The translations under genes were made by a program, and so were the position numbers. The notes under the pieces are model-generated. The model was given only the letters and a program-made list of their open reading frames with translations, was not told the DNA's origin and ran no database searches. Below, piece by piece: positions 30,479-41,140 of a DNA stretch of 64,000 nt. Position 1 is the stretch's first letter; each line of letters starts with the position of its first letter. Source of the DNA: Ephemerocybe angulata. Its lineage: Eukaryota > Basidiomycota > Agaricomycetes > Agaricales > Psathyrellaceae. The stretch lies in assembly GCA_013368325.1 (NCBI GenBank), contig JAACJK010000001.1, positions 3,038,001 to 3,102,000 on the forward strand, in the 5' to 3' direction.

Positions 30479-33015
30479 ATGTCGGAATCTGCACCTCGAA
30501 AGTTGCCTCCAGGAACAGTTCCTATCAAGGAAGAGTGCGCACACATACATACGTCTGAAAAAGTAAAGATGGAGCGCTAACGAGCGGCGGTTGATCCAGG
30601 TTTCTCGTTTTTCGAACGGCCCCGGCGCCTCAACCCAATGACGACGCAGCGGAAGGCGTTACGGCGACGACCACCGGCCGCGATGCAGGCGACCGCCCAG
30701 TCGATTCTAGAGACCAGCCGGGCAATGGTGGCAAAAAGTCGTGGAAGAGCATGAGCAAGGCGGAGAAGAACGCGCAGAAGGGGCAGAATAAAGGTCGGAG
30801 GTTCAAGAAGGAGAGGGACGAGCTCGAGTTGTGCTGGAAGGTTGCGAACGGGGCTGTATGTGACCTTGGAACCGAGTGAGTACTAGTTGTTATACGTTTA
30901 TGTTGGTTGAGGACCCTCTAAGTGATGTTGTGGTGTACGTAGGTGTCGGTTCTCGCACGACATCGACGCATACCTTGCTGCGAAGCCGCAGGATTTGCGG
31001 GTGCCTTCGATAGACGAGTTCACGGACAAGCCCCCCTTCGGACCTGATCTCTCGACGCTGGTAAAGCCCCATCCCCGGTACCCGAACGTCGACACTGCGA
31101 CCGTGTGCCCTATCTTCGCCGAGGCGGGGGAGTGCAGGTACGGCTACAAGTGCCGTTTCCTAGGAGGCCATATCGCGGAAGGCTCTGAGGGAAATCTTAC
31201 GCTTGCGCAGGATGAGACGAAAAAGGCGCAGGCGGCGCTGACTGCGCACGAGATGAACTTTATTGGTGCGGAGAATCAGAAGAGGCTTCGGTCGAAGAGG
31301 GTGCGTTTCTTTACAAGGATGTTGGTTCGTTCTGATCTCATATCTTAAATTGTGTGCAGTACCCTCTCCCTATCTCGACACAGTACCTCCGCGATATCGC
31401 TCCGCCAGAGGAAAAGAACTCGAAGCCGATTGTAATTGACGCTTCACGCTTAGACGAAGCGGATTATGTCGCGAAGGCGTTGGAAGTAAGCGCCAGTGCA
31501 GATCCCGCCGCGACTCCGACCGCCGAACCTACCCCCACCGCCACCGAAGACGTGAAAATGGATGACGTAGAAACAACAGTAGAAAAGCGAACCGGAGACG
31601 CAAACGCGGATGCAGCAAAGGACACCCCAGACGTGCCCATGCGGAGCTCGGAGAAGAATAGGCTAGATTGGAAAGGAAAGACGTACCTCGCGCCATTAAC
31701 GACCGTCGGGAACCTGGTGTGCGCTGTCCCTCCTCTCCCTCGACTCTTCTAACCTCCCACTCCCCACCCATTTTAGCCGTTCCGCCGCCTGTGTGTAAAA
31801 TTAGGCGCCGACATCACCTGCGGCGAGATGGGACTCGCACCATCCTTCCTCGCCGGCTCGCGAGAAGAGTGGTCTTTGGTCCGCCGCCACCCCTCAGAGC
31901 GCACCTTCGGTGTGCAGGTCGCAGGCAACAAGCCGCAGTTCCTCGTGCCCACGGCGGAGGTCCTGGCGAAGGAGTTCCCCAGCGGGCTGGATTTCGTGGA
32001 CCTCAACTGCGGATGCCCGATCGATTTGGTGTTCAAGGCTGGGAGTGGGAGTGCACTTTTGGACGCTGCAGGCAAGCTTGGTCGTATCATTGTCGGGATG
32101 CAGAAGGCGCTTGGGGCTATCCCGCTCACGGTGAAGCTCCGGACGGGGGTGAAGGACGGGAAGAACAATGCGCATAAGCTTATGCCGCGCATCGCGGCGG
32201 AGTGGGGCGCGAGTGCGATGACGCTGCATGGAAGGACGCGGCAGCAGCGGTATACGAGGCTCGCGGATTGGGAGTATATTGGGGAGTGTGTGAAGGCTGT
32301 TAGAGAGAGGGAGGAGGCGGAGGATTTGGCGCCTGTGCCGATCTTTGGGGGCGGGGATTGTTTTAGTGCGCAGGATTATTGGGAGAAGGTTGAGGGGAGT
32401 GGGGTGGATGGGATTATGATTGCGAGGGGGGCGTTGATTAAGCCTTGGATATTTACGGAGGTGAAGGAGAGGAGGGAGTGGGATATTAGTGCGAGGGAGA
32501 GGTTGGACTTGATTCGCGACGTGAGTTCTGAGATCACCTACTAGGAGAACAATGACTGACCCCAGTATTCGGCCTGCAGTACGCCGAGTTTGGTTTGAAG
32601 TGCGTCATCTACTACCTTATTCTCAGTCTCCTACTGACATAGATTCTATAGCCACTTTGGTTCTGATACGACGGGTGTGAACGCAACACGGCGCTACCTC
32701 TGCGAAGCACTCTCCTTCCAATACCGATACGTCCCCATCGGTCTCCTCGAGACCCTACCTCCCAAGATCAACGAACGCGCTCCCGCCTTCAGGGGCAGGA
32801 ACGAGCTTGGTGAGTACTACTCCCTTTCTTCTCCCGCCTAAAGGTGCATTCGCTAATGGACGCTTGCCTGCTGTGTAGAGACGCTTATGGCGAGTGGGGA
32901 TAGCCAGGATTGGGTCAAGATCAGTGAGATGTTCTTGGGCCCAGCGCCGCCGACTTGGAGCTTTATGCCGAAGCATAAGAGTAATGCGTATGGGAGCGAG
33001 GAAGGGCAGGGTTAA
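30479..33015 (+). CDS. dus3: Dus3, tRNA-dihydrouridine(47) synthase
   Basis: Seen: eight exons, 30479-30534, 30600-30875, 30943-31300, 31360-31716, 31777-32520, 32580-32599, 32652-32809 and 32879-33015; 701 residues. Two CCCH fingers near the N-terminus: [10 protein letters not shown]...CRFSHD and [16 protein letters not shown]...H. A variable acidic linker follows, then the FMN-binding TIM barrel ([19 protein letters not shown]). The catalytic Cys is in [11 protein letters not shown]. Later motifs are [24 protein letters not shown] and [11 protein letters not shown]. Known: Dus3 reduces uridine 47 in the variable loop of cytosolic tRNAs (and some mRNAs) using FMN and NADPH. The two CCCH fingers are diagnostic for Dus3 among Dus enzymes. 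One exon is only 20 bp. Intact. Confidence 0.95.
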
Positions 33016-33370
33016 GTTGGCGTCATTGCTGGCAGTCGGAAGGGCCATACCGCCCACAGCCAAAGAGAAGTCCAATGGGTGTCCCATCGAGGTTGGTACT
33101 ACTACCGAAGAAGGGCAGGGATGAGGTTGATAGAAAATATCGTCAATCAAGAGGTTTGTACAGTGACTACAGCTGGAAGCCAGCTCGGGTATACGATACA
33201 AATGTCAAGCCCAAACAAGATAGAGAGAACCAAGTCCCAGAACAAGCAAGAGACTGCAGGATTAGAAATTAGTAGTTAATAGAGTAGGAAGCTCGTTGTT
33301 GAATTCAACAACGGAGATCATGAAGTAAAAGACCCTGCCAAATAATTTTAAATAGCAGAGGAACTAACAC

Positions 33371-34705
33371 CTAAGTGAGGTCAATAACCTCCCCGGACAC
33401 CAGCGTACTTGCTGGCTCCCTCTTAACCCGGCGTCTCTGGCTCCCAGACTCGTCCAGAGGCAGGTTCGTAAGATCAATAACCTCCCCATGAACCAAAGTG
33501 CTCTTTGGCTCCTGCTTCACGCGTTTCGAGGCCTTCTTCTCTTTCAAAGCCGCAAGCCTCGCCTGGAGTAAAACAAGATATAGTCAGTATCATGACAAAT
33601 CCGATGACTCTTTATTTACCTCGAGAGATTCGATGTCTCCATCGCTGGTGTCATCCTCTTCTGCCTTCACCTCGTCTGCTTTCCGTTTGCCCGACGCCGA
33701 TCTGGGTTGGCCACTCCCACTTGCTCCAGAATTACTCGGGCCGGGGACGGAATTCGGCGAGGTAGCTGAGGTGGGTTTATTCTCAGCTTTCCGTGCAGCT
33801 ATTCCATTTGCTTCCAATATATCTGTCGCCGAACACTTTCGTTACCATTACACTCTCAAATGTTTAGTAGAACCAAATCACGCACCCATGTGGCGATACT
33901 TGAAGACGAAAGTGCACACTTTGCTCGCGCCTACTGCCTGCACCATCTTGAATCGACTGGCAACTGGCTTCTCTGCACCTAGCCTAGAGGGAAATATACT
34001 CATTCCGTTAGCTTTGCCGCAGGAGGGATGTGCAGACCAGACGTTGGACAATTACTTGACACAATGAGCCAACCCCTTCTTCGCCCGTTCATGAACGCGA
34101 TAGTCTTCCTTGATGGCGGAGGAAGCAGCACCATACGGCTCGTGATGCGCGACGTACCGCTGTACTGAGTTCACAGCGACCTTGATCTCGCCAAACTCCT
34201 TCGTCGCAGCACCGAGGTACGTTTCGTCGTCTGCCCCGACAATCAGCTGCCCGTTTGAGTGGCTCAGGAGAAAAGGGGGCACTGTAAACACGCACCTGTC
34301 AACTCCAGGCTCCCGAACTGAAATGCCCGAGTCGCACGCCTCTGCTCGACAAGTTGGTCGGAGAAGGTCACAGTTTTAGGAATATAGGCAGCGACGTCGG
34401 TGTAGATGACATTCCCGTGCAGAGATGCCAGTTCTCCGTCGAGATAAGCCTGAATAGTATGGTTCGTCGCCCGATGCCTCTCCGAAGGAATCGTCAACTT
34501 GATGCTGAATTCCTGAAATATCCAAAATTTAAATCGAGGGTACCCAAAAGAGAGTACCCAGAGGAGAACGCAAACTAACCTTCCCCGCCTCACAAGGTAT
34601 CCAACACACAACCCTCGCATCCTCACTCGTCTCCACTTTGTACTCCTCAAGCCTCTTCCCCCCAATCTCGATCCAAGCCTCATATCCTTGCGGTGAAACG
34701 GGCAT
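33371..34705 (-). CDS. DUF7918-family nuclear-type protein
   Basis: Seen, on the minus strand: exons 34705-34580, 34512-34296, 34230-34056, 33983-33886, 33822-33620 and 33562-33371; 336 residues. The N-terminal beta-rich domain begins MPVSPQGYEAWIEIGGKRLE and contains EDARVVCWIPCEAGKEFSI, the hallmark of this mushroom-expanded family. A Ser/Gly-rich linker with KRKADEVKAEEDD follows. The C-terminus has a helix (ARLAALKEKKASKRVK) and then two tandem copies of 'VKxEP...GEVIDLT'. VK[QR]E fits the SUMO-attachment consensus and VIDLT a SUMO-binding motif. Inference: a nuclear protein regulated by SUMO. Molecular function unknown. Divergent from rpa2 over 231 bp. Pieces of its 5' end are duplicated at 40-44 kb. 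Confidence 0.8.
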
Positions 34706-34936
34706 GTCGCGTGGCTTCTCGATTCCAACTTCTGAGAAAATGCGAGATCTCTGTCGACCGTCTTTCAAAGGGCCTTTCGTGTTCAATCGAAAGTCGGGAC
34801 GCGAACGTGTGGTAATGAGGTTAATGAAGAAGCGCGCCGGCCGTCAATGATTCTGAAAGAGACTGGCTAATGTTGTACTTGTTTGCCGAAGGCTTTAGAA
34901 AGCGACTGGGTCTGCGCGTCTTTCTAATTAACCATC

Positions 34937-36097
34937 ATGAGCCAATGTAAGCGCAGAGTCGACGCGTTGTTACGATACCCACTCACCGGACAGCATAGAT
35001 AACGACTCTTCGTACTACAGTGGAGGGGGAGGAGGAGGAGGCTACATTGCTGGAGGTTCGCCATTCAGTCAAGGGGGGAGTCCAGGAGGACGCGTCGTAA
35101 GTTGATGTTCATGATCCTTTCAATCGTTTTCGATCCTCATCTTTGCATAGCGAAGTGATATCAGCCATTCGCTTCGACCTGTGAAGATTTCCCAGCTTAA
35201 CAAAGCGACGCAAGCCCACGCCGACGCCGAATTCAGACTGGACGACGTCGAACTTGGAAACGTATGTATGGTACAGTGCCGCGTCGTTTGGTCAGATCTT
35301 ATTGAATCCCCACCCCTCAGGTCTCAGTCGTTGCGCAGGCTGTGTCTATCCAACCGCAGGCGACCAACTGCGTCTACCACTTGGACGACGGTACAGGAAG
35401 ATTCGAAGCACGTCACTGGGTTGACCAGGAAAGCGAGACGAACGTTCTGAACTGGGGTGGTCTAAGGTACGCGTTTTCGTGTGCGAACGATGTCATCTAA
35501 GCCGAAGATTGCTCTAGGGAATCCATGTATGTTCGTGTGACTGGCTCCCTGAAGGGATTCCACGGCAAGCGATACCTCAACACTGTGCATGTCCGGCCCA
35601 TTACAGACAAGCACGAGATTTTCTTTCACGAGATGGAAGCTATCACTGCCACCTTGACTGTGGAGAGGGGCCCAGTAAGCTTATGACGCTGTTTTGTGCA
35701 TTATTGTGTTACTAAAGATGGTTATAGCCTGGCGGCACAGGACCCAAAGCCACTGCTGCGTCAGGGTCGAAGGATGTTACTATGACCGACGCGTCGGCGT
35801 ATTCAGCTCCCTCGACCTCGGTGGCACAAGATCAATACGCGCATCTCCCCAAGCTGCAGCAAGCAATTGTCCGCTTTATGATGGAGCAGCCTCCTTCGCC
35901 AGAAGGAACCCACGTCTTTGCCATCGCACGCGCCGTAGGCGATGGAAACGATGCACAAAAGATTAGGTGTGTACACTCTCGGGTTCTCAACTGGATCATC
36001 GGCTGAAGGATTTTCAAGTGCTGCGTTAGACCAACTCATGGACGAGGGCCTTGTTTACACCACTTCAGACGACAACCACTTTACGCTGGCCAACTGA
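34937..36097 (+). CDS. rpa2: Replication protein A 32-kDa subunit
   Basis: Seen: seven exons, 34937-34946, 34999-35096, 35151-35261, 35321-35466, 35518-35674, 35728-35966 and 36019-36097; 279 residues. Gly/Ser-rich N-terminus (GGGGGGGYIAGGSPFSQGG), the phosphorylation region. Then RPVKISQLNKATQAHADAEF, and an OB fold with SVVAQAVSIQPQATNCVYHL, DDGTG and VRVTGSLKGFHG. A C-terminal winged helix follows a linker (AIARAVGDGNDAQKISAALD, DEGLVYTTSDDNHF). Known: RPA2 forms the single-strand DNA-binding trimer with RPA1 and RPA3 in replication and repair. The first exon is only 10 bp. The chosen acceptor (CATAG) is the one that keeps the frame. Intact. Confidence 0.93.
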
Positions 36098-37074
36098 GAA
36101 TTTCAAAGATTCTAATGTTCGCCTCAAGTTCGCCTTTGAGAGCTAATCCGTCTCCTCGATTCTACAACTGTACAATACCTTTCTCAATCTGCATTTCCAT
36201 TTCGCACTTTCTTGTCGTTCCTTGTACTGCTTTCCCAGTCCAAACCTCAGAATGCACCACGAACGGTAGCCATTCCATAGTACGTTAGAGTATCTATGGA
36301 TCTACTTCCTCTGGTAAGATCTGGAGATGACACATACCTTGTGCCACCTTGAGCGGCGCTTTCTTTGGCACGGTTTCTGTGATTATCCCGCCTCACCCTC
36401 TCGTCAGTCTAAGTGAAGGTGAAGGGAAGAGCCTTTCAAATAAGATTAAGAAACCCAGGTACAAAAAGTCTATACTACCCACCACGGGTTCCTCTGCTTT
36501 CGTGTTCAATGACATCATGATCATTATTAGGTCTCTGATTTTTTTTAAGTCTCTGTTTAACGTTGTAGGAGGCAAGGTAGGGTGTGCCAAAGACACGGGT
36601 ACATGGGTATGGTACCTATTAATGGGGGGTCCGGGGAGTCCGTGTAACATTTGAGAGAAGAAAATGAGAAAAGAAGTAGCGGTTGGTTGTATAGCTTTCT
36701 GGTGAAGCGGGTGTGTTGTATAAGTTGTGGACAGTCCGTTGCCGGTGTCCTTGGCTGGTGCAGCCCCGCTGCAGGGTGTGTATTGAAATGCGGCGTTCTG
36801 CGCGGTCACTGGTGCGCCGTTTCTGGGTTGTTGCGGCTGTTCTGGGTGCTTCATCGTCCGGCCCCGGGGGGCAACTTGAACCGTAGTCCTCCTCCTCCTC
36901 CACCTCCAGGTCCCTGATTTTGCCAGTCACCACATTTCCGCCAAAGGCCTCCCCACCCTCCTCCGATTCCTGAGAGAAGAGAACTTCGCGAGCCTGATGG
37001 TGAGCCCTTGCAAGGTAACCCGGAGCTTCGCGAAGCCGTCTCCGAGCAGCGGTTTGGTCTTAGAAGTACAACCA
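36098..37074 (-). other. Unresolved minus-strand exons of a possible gene
   Basis: Seen: minus-strand pieces that look coding, including a Gly-rich stretch (36880-37075), QPRNGAPVTAQNAAFQYTP with TTYTTHPLHQ (about 36680-36850), and VPKKAPLKVAQG (about 36338-36376) between good splice sites (ATCACAG acceptor, GTATGT donor). I could not join them in one frame, so I give no gene model. It may be one intron-rich gene with a low-complexity product. It follows rpa2, convergent. Confidence 0.3.
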
Positions 37075-37331
37075 ACTAGATTTTGCTCTTACACTGTACA
37101 CAAAGGTCCATAGGTATAATAATGCATTTTTCAAAAAAAACAGGATTGCCAGACACTTGCGTGGTCGACGAGAATCATAAAACGACAATTTGAAGAGAAA
37201 GGTGAAAGAGTGAGGTTAAGAAGGAACCGCGGGTAGTAGTATGGAAGCAAAGCAGAAAGCATACGTTGGAAAGATAGGAAAATGGAATGACAAAGAGAGG
37301 GAGGCGAAAGAAAAAAGCCACCACTGGGACT

Positions 37332-39389
37332 CTAATTTGAAGTTCTCTGAGCGGAGGTGGTCAGGGGTGGCGTATCCCAAACCCTAACTGTTTTATCCCA
37401 GGACGCAGAGGCAATCCGCCTCCCATCCCTTGAGAATGCCACCCCGCGAATGGCATCGCTGTGCCCCGTCAGCACGCTCTGCACTTCACCAGTCAATGGA
37501 TCCCACACCCTCAATGTTTTGTCGCGCGACCCAGAGCAGATCCATGATCCAACTCGAGAAACGGAAACAGCGTAAACCGCGTCGCTGTGCCCCTCCAGTA
37601 CTCTCAGCACCTCGCCTGTCAACACATCCCACACCCTCACTGTCCTGTCTGCCGACCCCGACACAACCTGTAATCCATCCCTCGACGACGCAACGGAGAC
37701 GACAGGGCTTGTGTGCCCGTTCAGGACAGTGCGCGCCTCGCCTGTCAAAGCATTCCACACCCTCACTGAGTTGTCTTCCGACCCAGAGAAAATCCGTGAT
37801 CCATCGCCCGAGAATACCGCGGAATAAACAATTCCAGTATGCCCCTCCAAGACGCGTTGAAACTTGGCAGTTGACGCTTCCCATATCCTCAACGTCTTAT
37901 CAGCGGACCCCGAGAGAATCCGTGATCCATCCGCTGAGAAGTCAACTGACCGAACGGCGTCACTGTGCCCCTCAAGCACTCGCTTTATCTTGCCTTCCAA
38001 CACATCCCATACCCTCACCGTCTTGTCGCCCGACCCTGAGACGATATACTTGCCATCCGGCGAGAATGCAACTGACATAACGTATGAGCCGTGCCCCTTC
38101 AAGACAGTCTGCACTTCGCCTGTCAGCGCGTCCCATACCCTCACTGTTTGGTCATGCGACCCGGAAACAATCTTTGTTCCATCCCATGAGAATGCCGTTG
38201 AGTACACGTAATTGGTATGCCCCGTCAGCGGGGAAGGGGGCGGAGGAAGATGAATTAGCGGAGGCCCGAAGATGTCCTCGACGCCTTTCTTCCATTCTCG
38301 CTCCACGATATCTTCCTGTGCCTTGAGCCGCTGAAGCACGGCCGAGTGGAACTTAGCCATTTCTTGCAACAGTGTGAGTTCCACCTGCGATTCATAGAAC
38401 GCCTCAATGGTCGGAGCCCAATCTCCCCTGCGTGCGACCATCTCGGGATCGACGACGTGGCCATCGAGATGCTCCAAAAAAACGATGTTGCTCCCAAGCT
38501 TCCCGTCCCAGCGATCCTTCAACCCATCCCGCATCGCGTCGAGGTTTGTGGACAAAGTCCTCTGGAGGGTTCGAAAGCTCTCTCGCTCCTTCGAAAGCCG
38601 TTCAGACTCTGCCAGGGACAGCCGGTCATTCAACAGTTTCTCCTTCTCTTGCTCGACACGCTTCCACTTCTCCATCTCGGCAGTTGCCTGCTCGACTGCC
38701 TGACGATCCGTGAGATAGCAATCCTCCGCCGTCGAGATGAAACCCTCTGTGTCTTTGAGAGATGCCTGCGTCTGTTTCAGCTCCAACGCGATCCGCTGCT
38801 TCGCTGAAAGAACCGTTCTCCCAGGGCGCCGGCCAGCTGACCTTTCGAGCTCATTCAGCTTCGTGGTCAAAGACCGCTCCTGCTCAGTAAGTAATTCTCG
38901 TTTCTCTTTGAGACGGGTAAGCTCGTCCTCCGCCTCTTTCACGTCCTCCCTCGCTTCTTCAAGCTTGCCCTCAGCCACTTTTAATGCAGCGGAAGCAACT
39001 TCGACTTCCGCGCGACAGGCCGTACGCTCATCCTCAGCATCCACAGCGTCCCTGTCGATTGCGTCCACCATCTCGAGCACCTGAGCCGAGAACTTGTTGA
39101 TGGTTTCCAGGAGGCGCTGTCGTCGAGAGCGCGAGGTTCGGGGGCGGACGGGCTCCGAGTCCGGCGGGCCAGGAGCGGAGTCGCCGGCGTTGGTCCATGC
39201 TTGTTTCTCCTGGAGAAGGAGAGCGTACTTAGCAGCGAGGTCGTCCCGCTCCTTGGTTACCGCTGCTAATCGTTCCTCCCATGTGGTATGATTGTCCGAG
39301 CCCTAGGGTTGACAAATGAATAAGGTCCTCGACGAACCAAATACTAGACTACATACCGGTCCAGCAAAGAGCTGCTCCCCCGCTGGCAT
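37332..39389 (-). CDS. Coiled-coil/WD40 protein, GTPase domain deleted
   Basis: Seen, on the minus strand: exon 1 39389-39357 (11 codons, MPAGEQLFAGP), a 54-bp intron (GTATGT...CCCTAG), exon 2 39302-37332; 667 residues. A charged coiled coil spans roughly residues 12-290 (VAEGKLEEAREDVKEAEDEL). Seven WD40 repeats occupy about the last 300 residues, each closing with GSxDxTVRVWD-type motifs, e.g. GSGDKTVRVWD. Exon 1 equals the start of the paralogue's exon 1 fused to the end of its exon 4, so the whole G domain is missing without frame loss. Known: WD40 propellers are protein-binding platforms and are common in fungal NLR-like receptors. Inference: perhaps a truncated regulator or a decoy of the full-length protein; could also be non-functional. 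Confidence 0.8.
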
Positions 39390-39766
39390 AATCCCTGAGC
39401 AATGCAGAAGGGTATGTGGTAGTCAGAAGCCAAGCCAAGCTTATCGATGTCACATCTTGAAAGACTCGAAGAACGACGGCGAATGCCCTAATCGACGATC
39501 GATGCCGATAAGCAACCGATTCGGATAAGTGCCCAGCACTGAACTAAGTAGGCGAACATTCGGAGGCATTGGCAAGTCCAGGATACACACACACGCACTG
39601 ATGCGTTTCCAACGACATTTACATTCGGTGTGACTCTGTGAGGAACGAAATCCCTATCTTGACTGTCCTCTAAGAGGTCTGCCCTTTCCAGACCGCTGCG
39701 AGAAACCAATGAGTGCTCTTTTCCTGGTGGCAAATCCTGTGAGGGAGGATGAGCGAGAAGGCTTAC

Positions 39767-39893
39767 CGGGCCCTGGAACTTGGAAAGTAGGTGGTGATGG
39801 AAGGAGCTTGGGCGCTGTAGATATTGACCTTCACGGCAGGGTCGTTCATGGAGTAGCCGCCGGGGAACTTGGTGTTGAACCGTGCTAGCGGGT
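39767..39893 (-). pseudogene. AA9 (LPMO) C-terminal remnant
   Basis: Seen, on the minus strand: ARFNTKFPGGYSMNDPAVKV, then NIYSAQAPSITTY, followed by a GTAAGC donor. This matches the C-terminal strand region of AA9 lytic polysaccharide monooxygenases. The copper-binding N-terminal His and the central RHE region are absent, so no enzyme can be made. It lies about 380 bp upstream of the WD40 gene, exactly as in the right arm. Confidence 0.65.
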
Positions 39894-41140
39894 TAGGACC
39901 TCCTCCCTCGGAGTCAATTCAATTCAATTCCAACGTATTCTGAGAAAAGGCAAGATATCCGTCGTCATTCGTTCGTTCGTTCGAAGGGCAGTCGTCGTTC
40001 TTCAAAGGTCAGGGCGCGAAGGTGCGGCAATGAGGCTAATGAACTGGAAGCGAGACTGTTCGCCGTAGTAGGACAAGCGAGAGGAACGCCGAACGGCTTC
40101 GGCCACGATCACGTGACCGAGGTTTGGGAGTGTTTGCTCACTTTCTTGAAGTTAAGTTGAAGACGCGCGTCGCGTCCCCTACGGTCCCTGGCCTCGCCTT
40201 TCGCAGAGACAGAGCGCATATACTCATTCAGATTATCGCGATCTGCCCGATTTTTTGTCGCCCGTCCGCCCACACGGATCCAGCTGTGCTGGAGGTCTCG
40301 GAGATCCATGTTCTCCTCCGTGTTCCTGTCCCAGACGCTCTGGCCTTTGGCCCTGTGGGTCGTGCTGGTCAGCCCTTGCACAGGTGTTACTTCGCGCTTT
40401 TTCGCAGCGCCCGGTCTCGGCCTTGAGCGAGCCCCAGATCGGTTTAGGCGCCCACGATTTAGGCGCTCACGCGTGACCCTGGGATCCCGACAGAGCATCA
40501 GCATCCCGCCTGCGCGCCGGCTGAAGCGGCCCCTCGCCCACGAAACTAGGATCAAGCCTTGAGCTTGGAATCCTGTTTCGATGGTTCTCTTTCTCCACAT
40601 AGAGCGACGAGTCTCGTCGCTCGTCCAATCCACTCAGTGTCGTCATTCCAAGATTCCCTTCTGGATGGTCACATTCTTGCTCACCATTGTATTGTCTTTG
40701 TCCTCACGCTATCGAGACGAGCTTCTGTGTCTCGCGCAGTGCTTCAGTCTTCCTGTCTCCATTGCTCAGTCCGGTTGCACATGACGCTGACACATGTGGT
40801 TTATCAGGTTCACATGAGTTTTCTCATTACTAGCACGAGAACTCGAGCTTATTCGAAGGGCGTCGTCGTTCGAAAGTCGGGGTGGTAGTAACGAGGCTAA
40901 CTTTGACGCGCCGTCGATGATCCTTCTCCGAGTCTCAGCACCATTACCCGGAGCCCTTATCAGATAAGATGTCGGCAGTTCCCTCTTATCAAGCACGTCA
41001 TAAACGGCATGAATTCCAATTGCTTCCGGTCCGCACCCAGCTCATCCAGATTCCAATTTCCTCTCCGCCAAGTTCCAACTTCCTCCTCCTCAGAGATAGA
41101 TGCCCCCACCCCCGGGCCCATTCGTGCGTCAACAGGAAGC
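39894..41140. other. Spacer with copies of the DUF7918 5' flank
   Basis: No convincing gene. 39967-40045 and 40855-40920 resemble the 5' region of the DUF7918 gene near 34.8 kb (shared pieces such as AAAG-GTC-GG...GCGAA, GTAACGAGGCTAA/GGCAATGAGGCTAAT and GCGCCGTCGATGATyCTT-like). A 174-codon GC-rich minus-strand frame (40109-40633) lacks recognisable motifs. The last 150 bp are the atm1 promoter/leader. Confidence 0.4.

Larger units (their letters stand above)
37075..39893 (-). repeat. Left arm of inverted segmental duplication
   Basis: Minus-strand counterpart of 44197-47640. Homology covers the AA9 remnant, the spacer, the WD40 gene and about 230 bp of 3' flank (including TCCATACTACTACCCGCGGT in both arms). 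The left arm lacks about 0.8 kb encoding the GTPase domain. The arms face each other across atm1. Confidence 0.85.

Noticed and set aside
33498..34067. 189-codon plus-strand frame
   Set aside because: Antisense shadow of the spliced DUF7918 gene, which explains the same bases with consistent introns.
40109..40633. 174-codon minus-strand frame
   Set aside because: GC-rich, highly charged, overlapping open frames on both strands, no known motif; it lies in a shuffled duplication zone.
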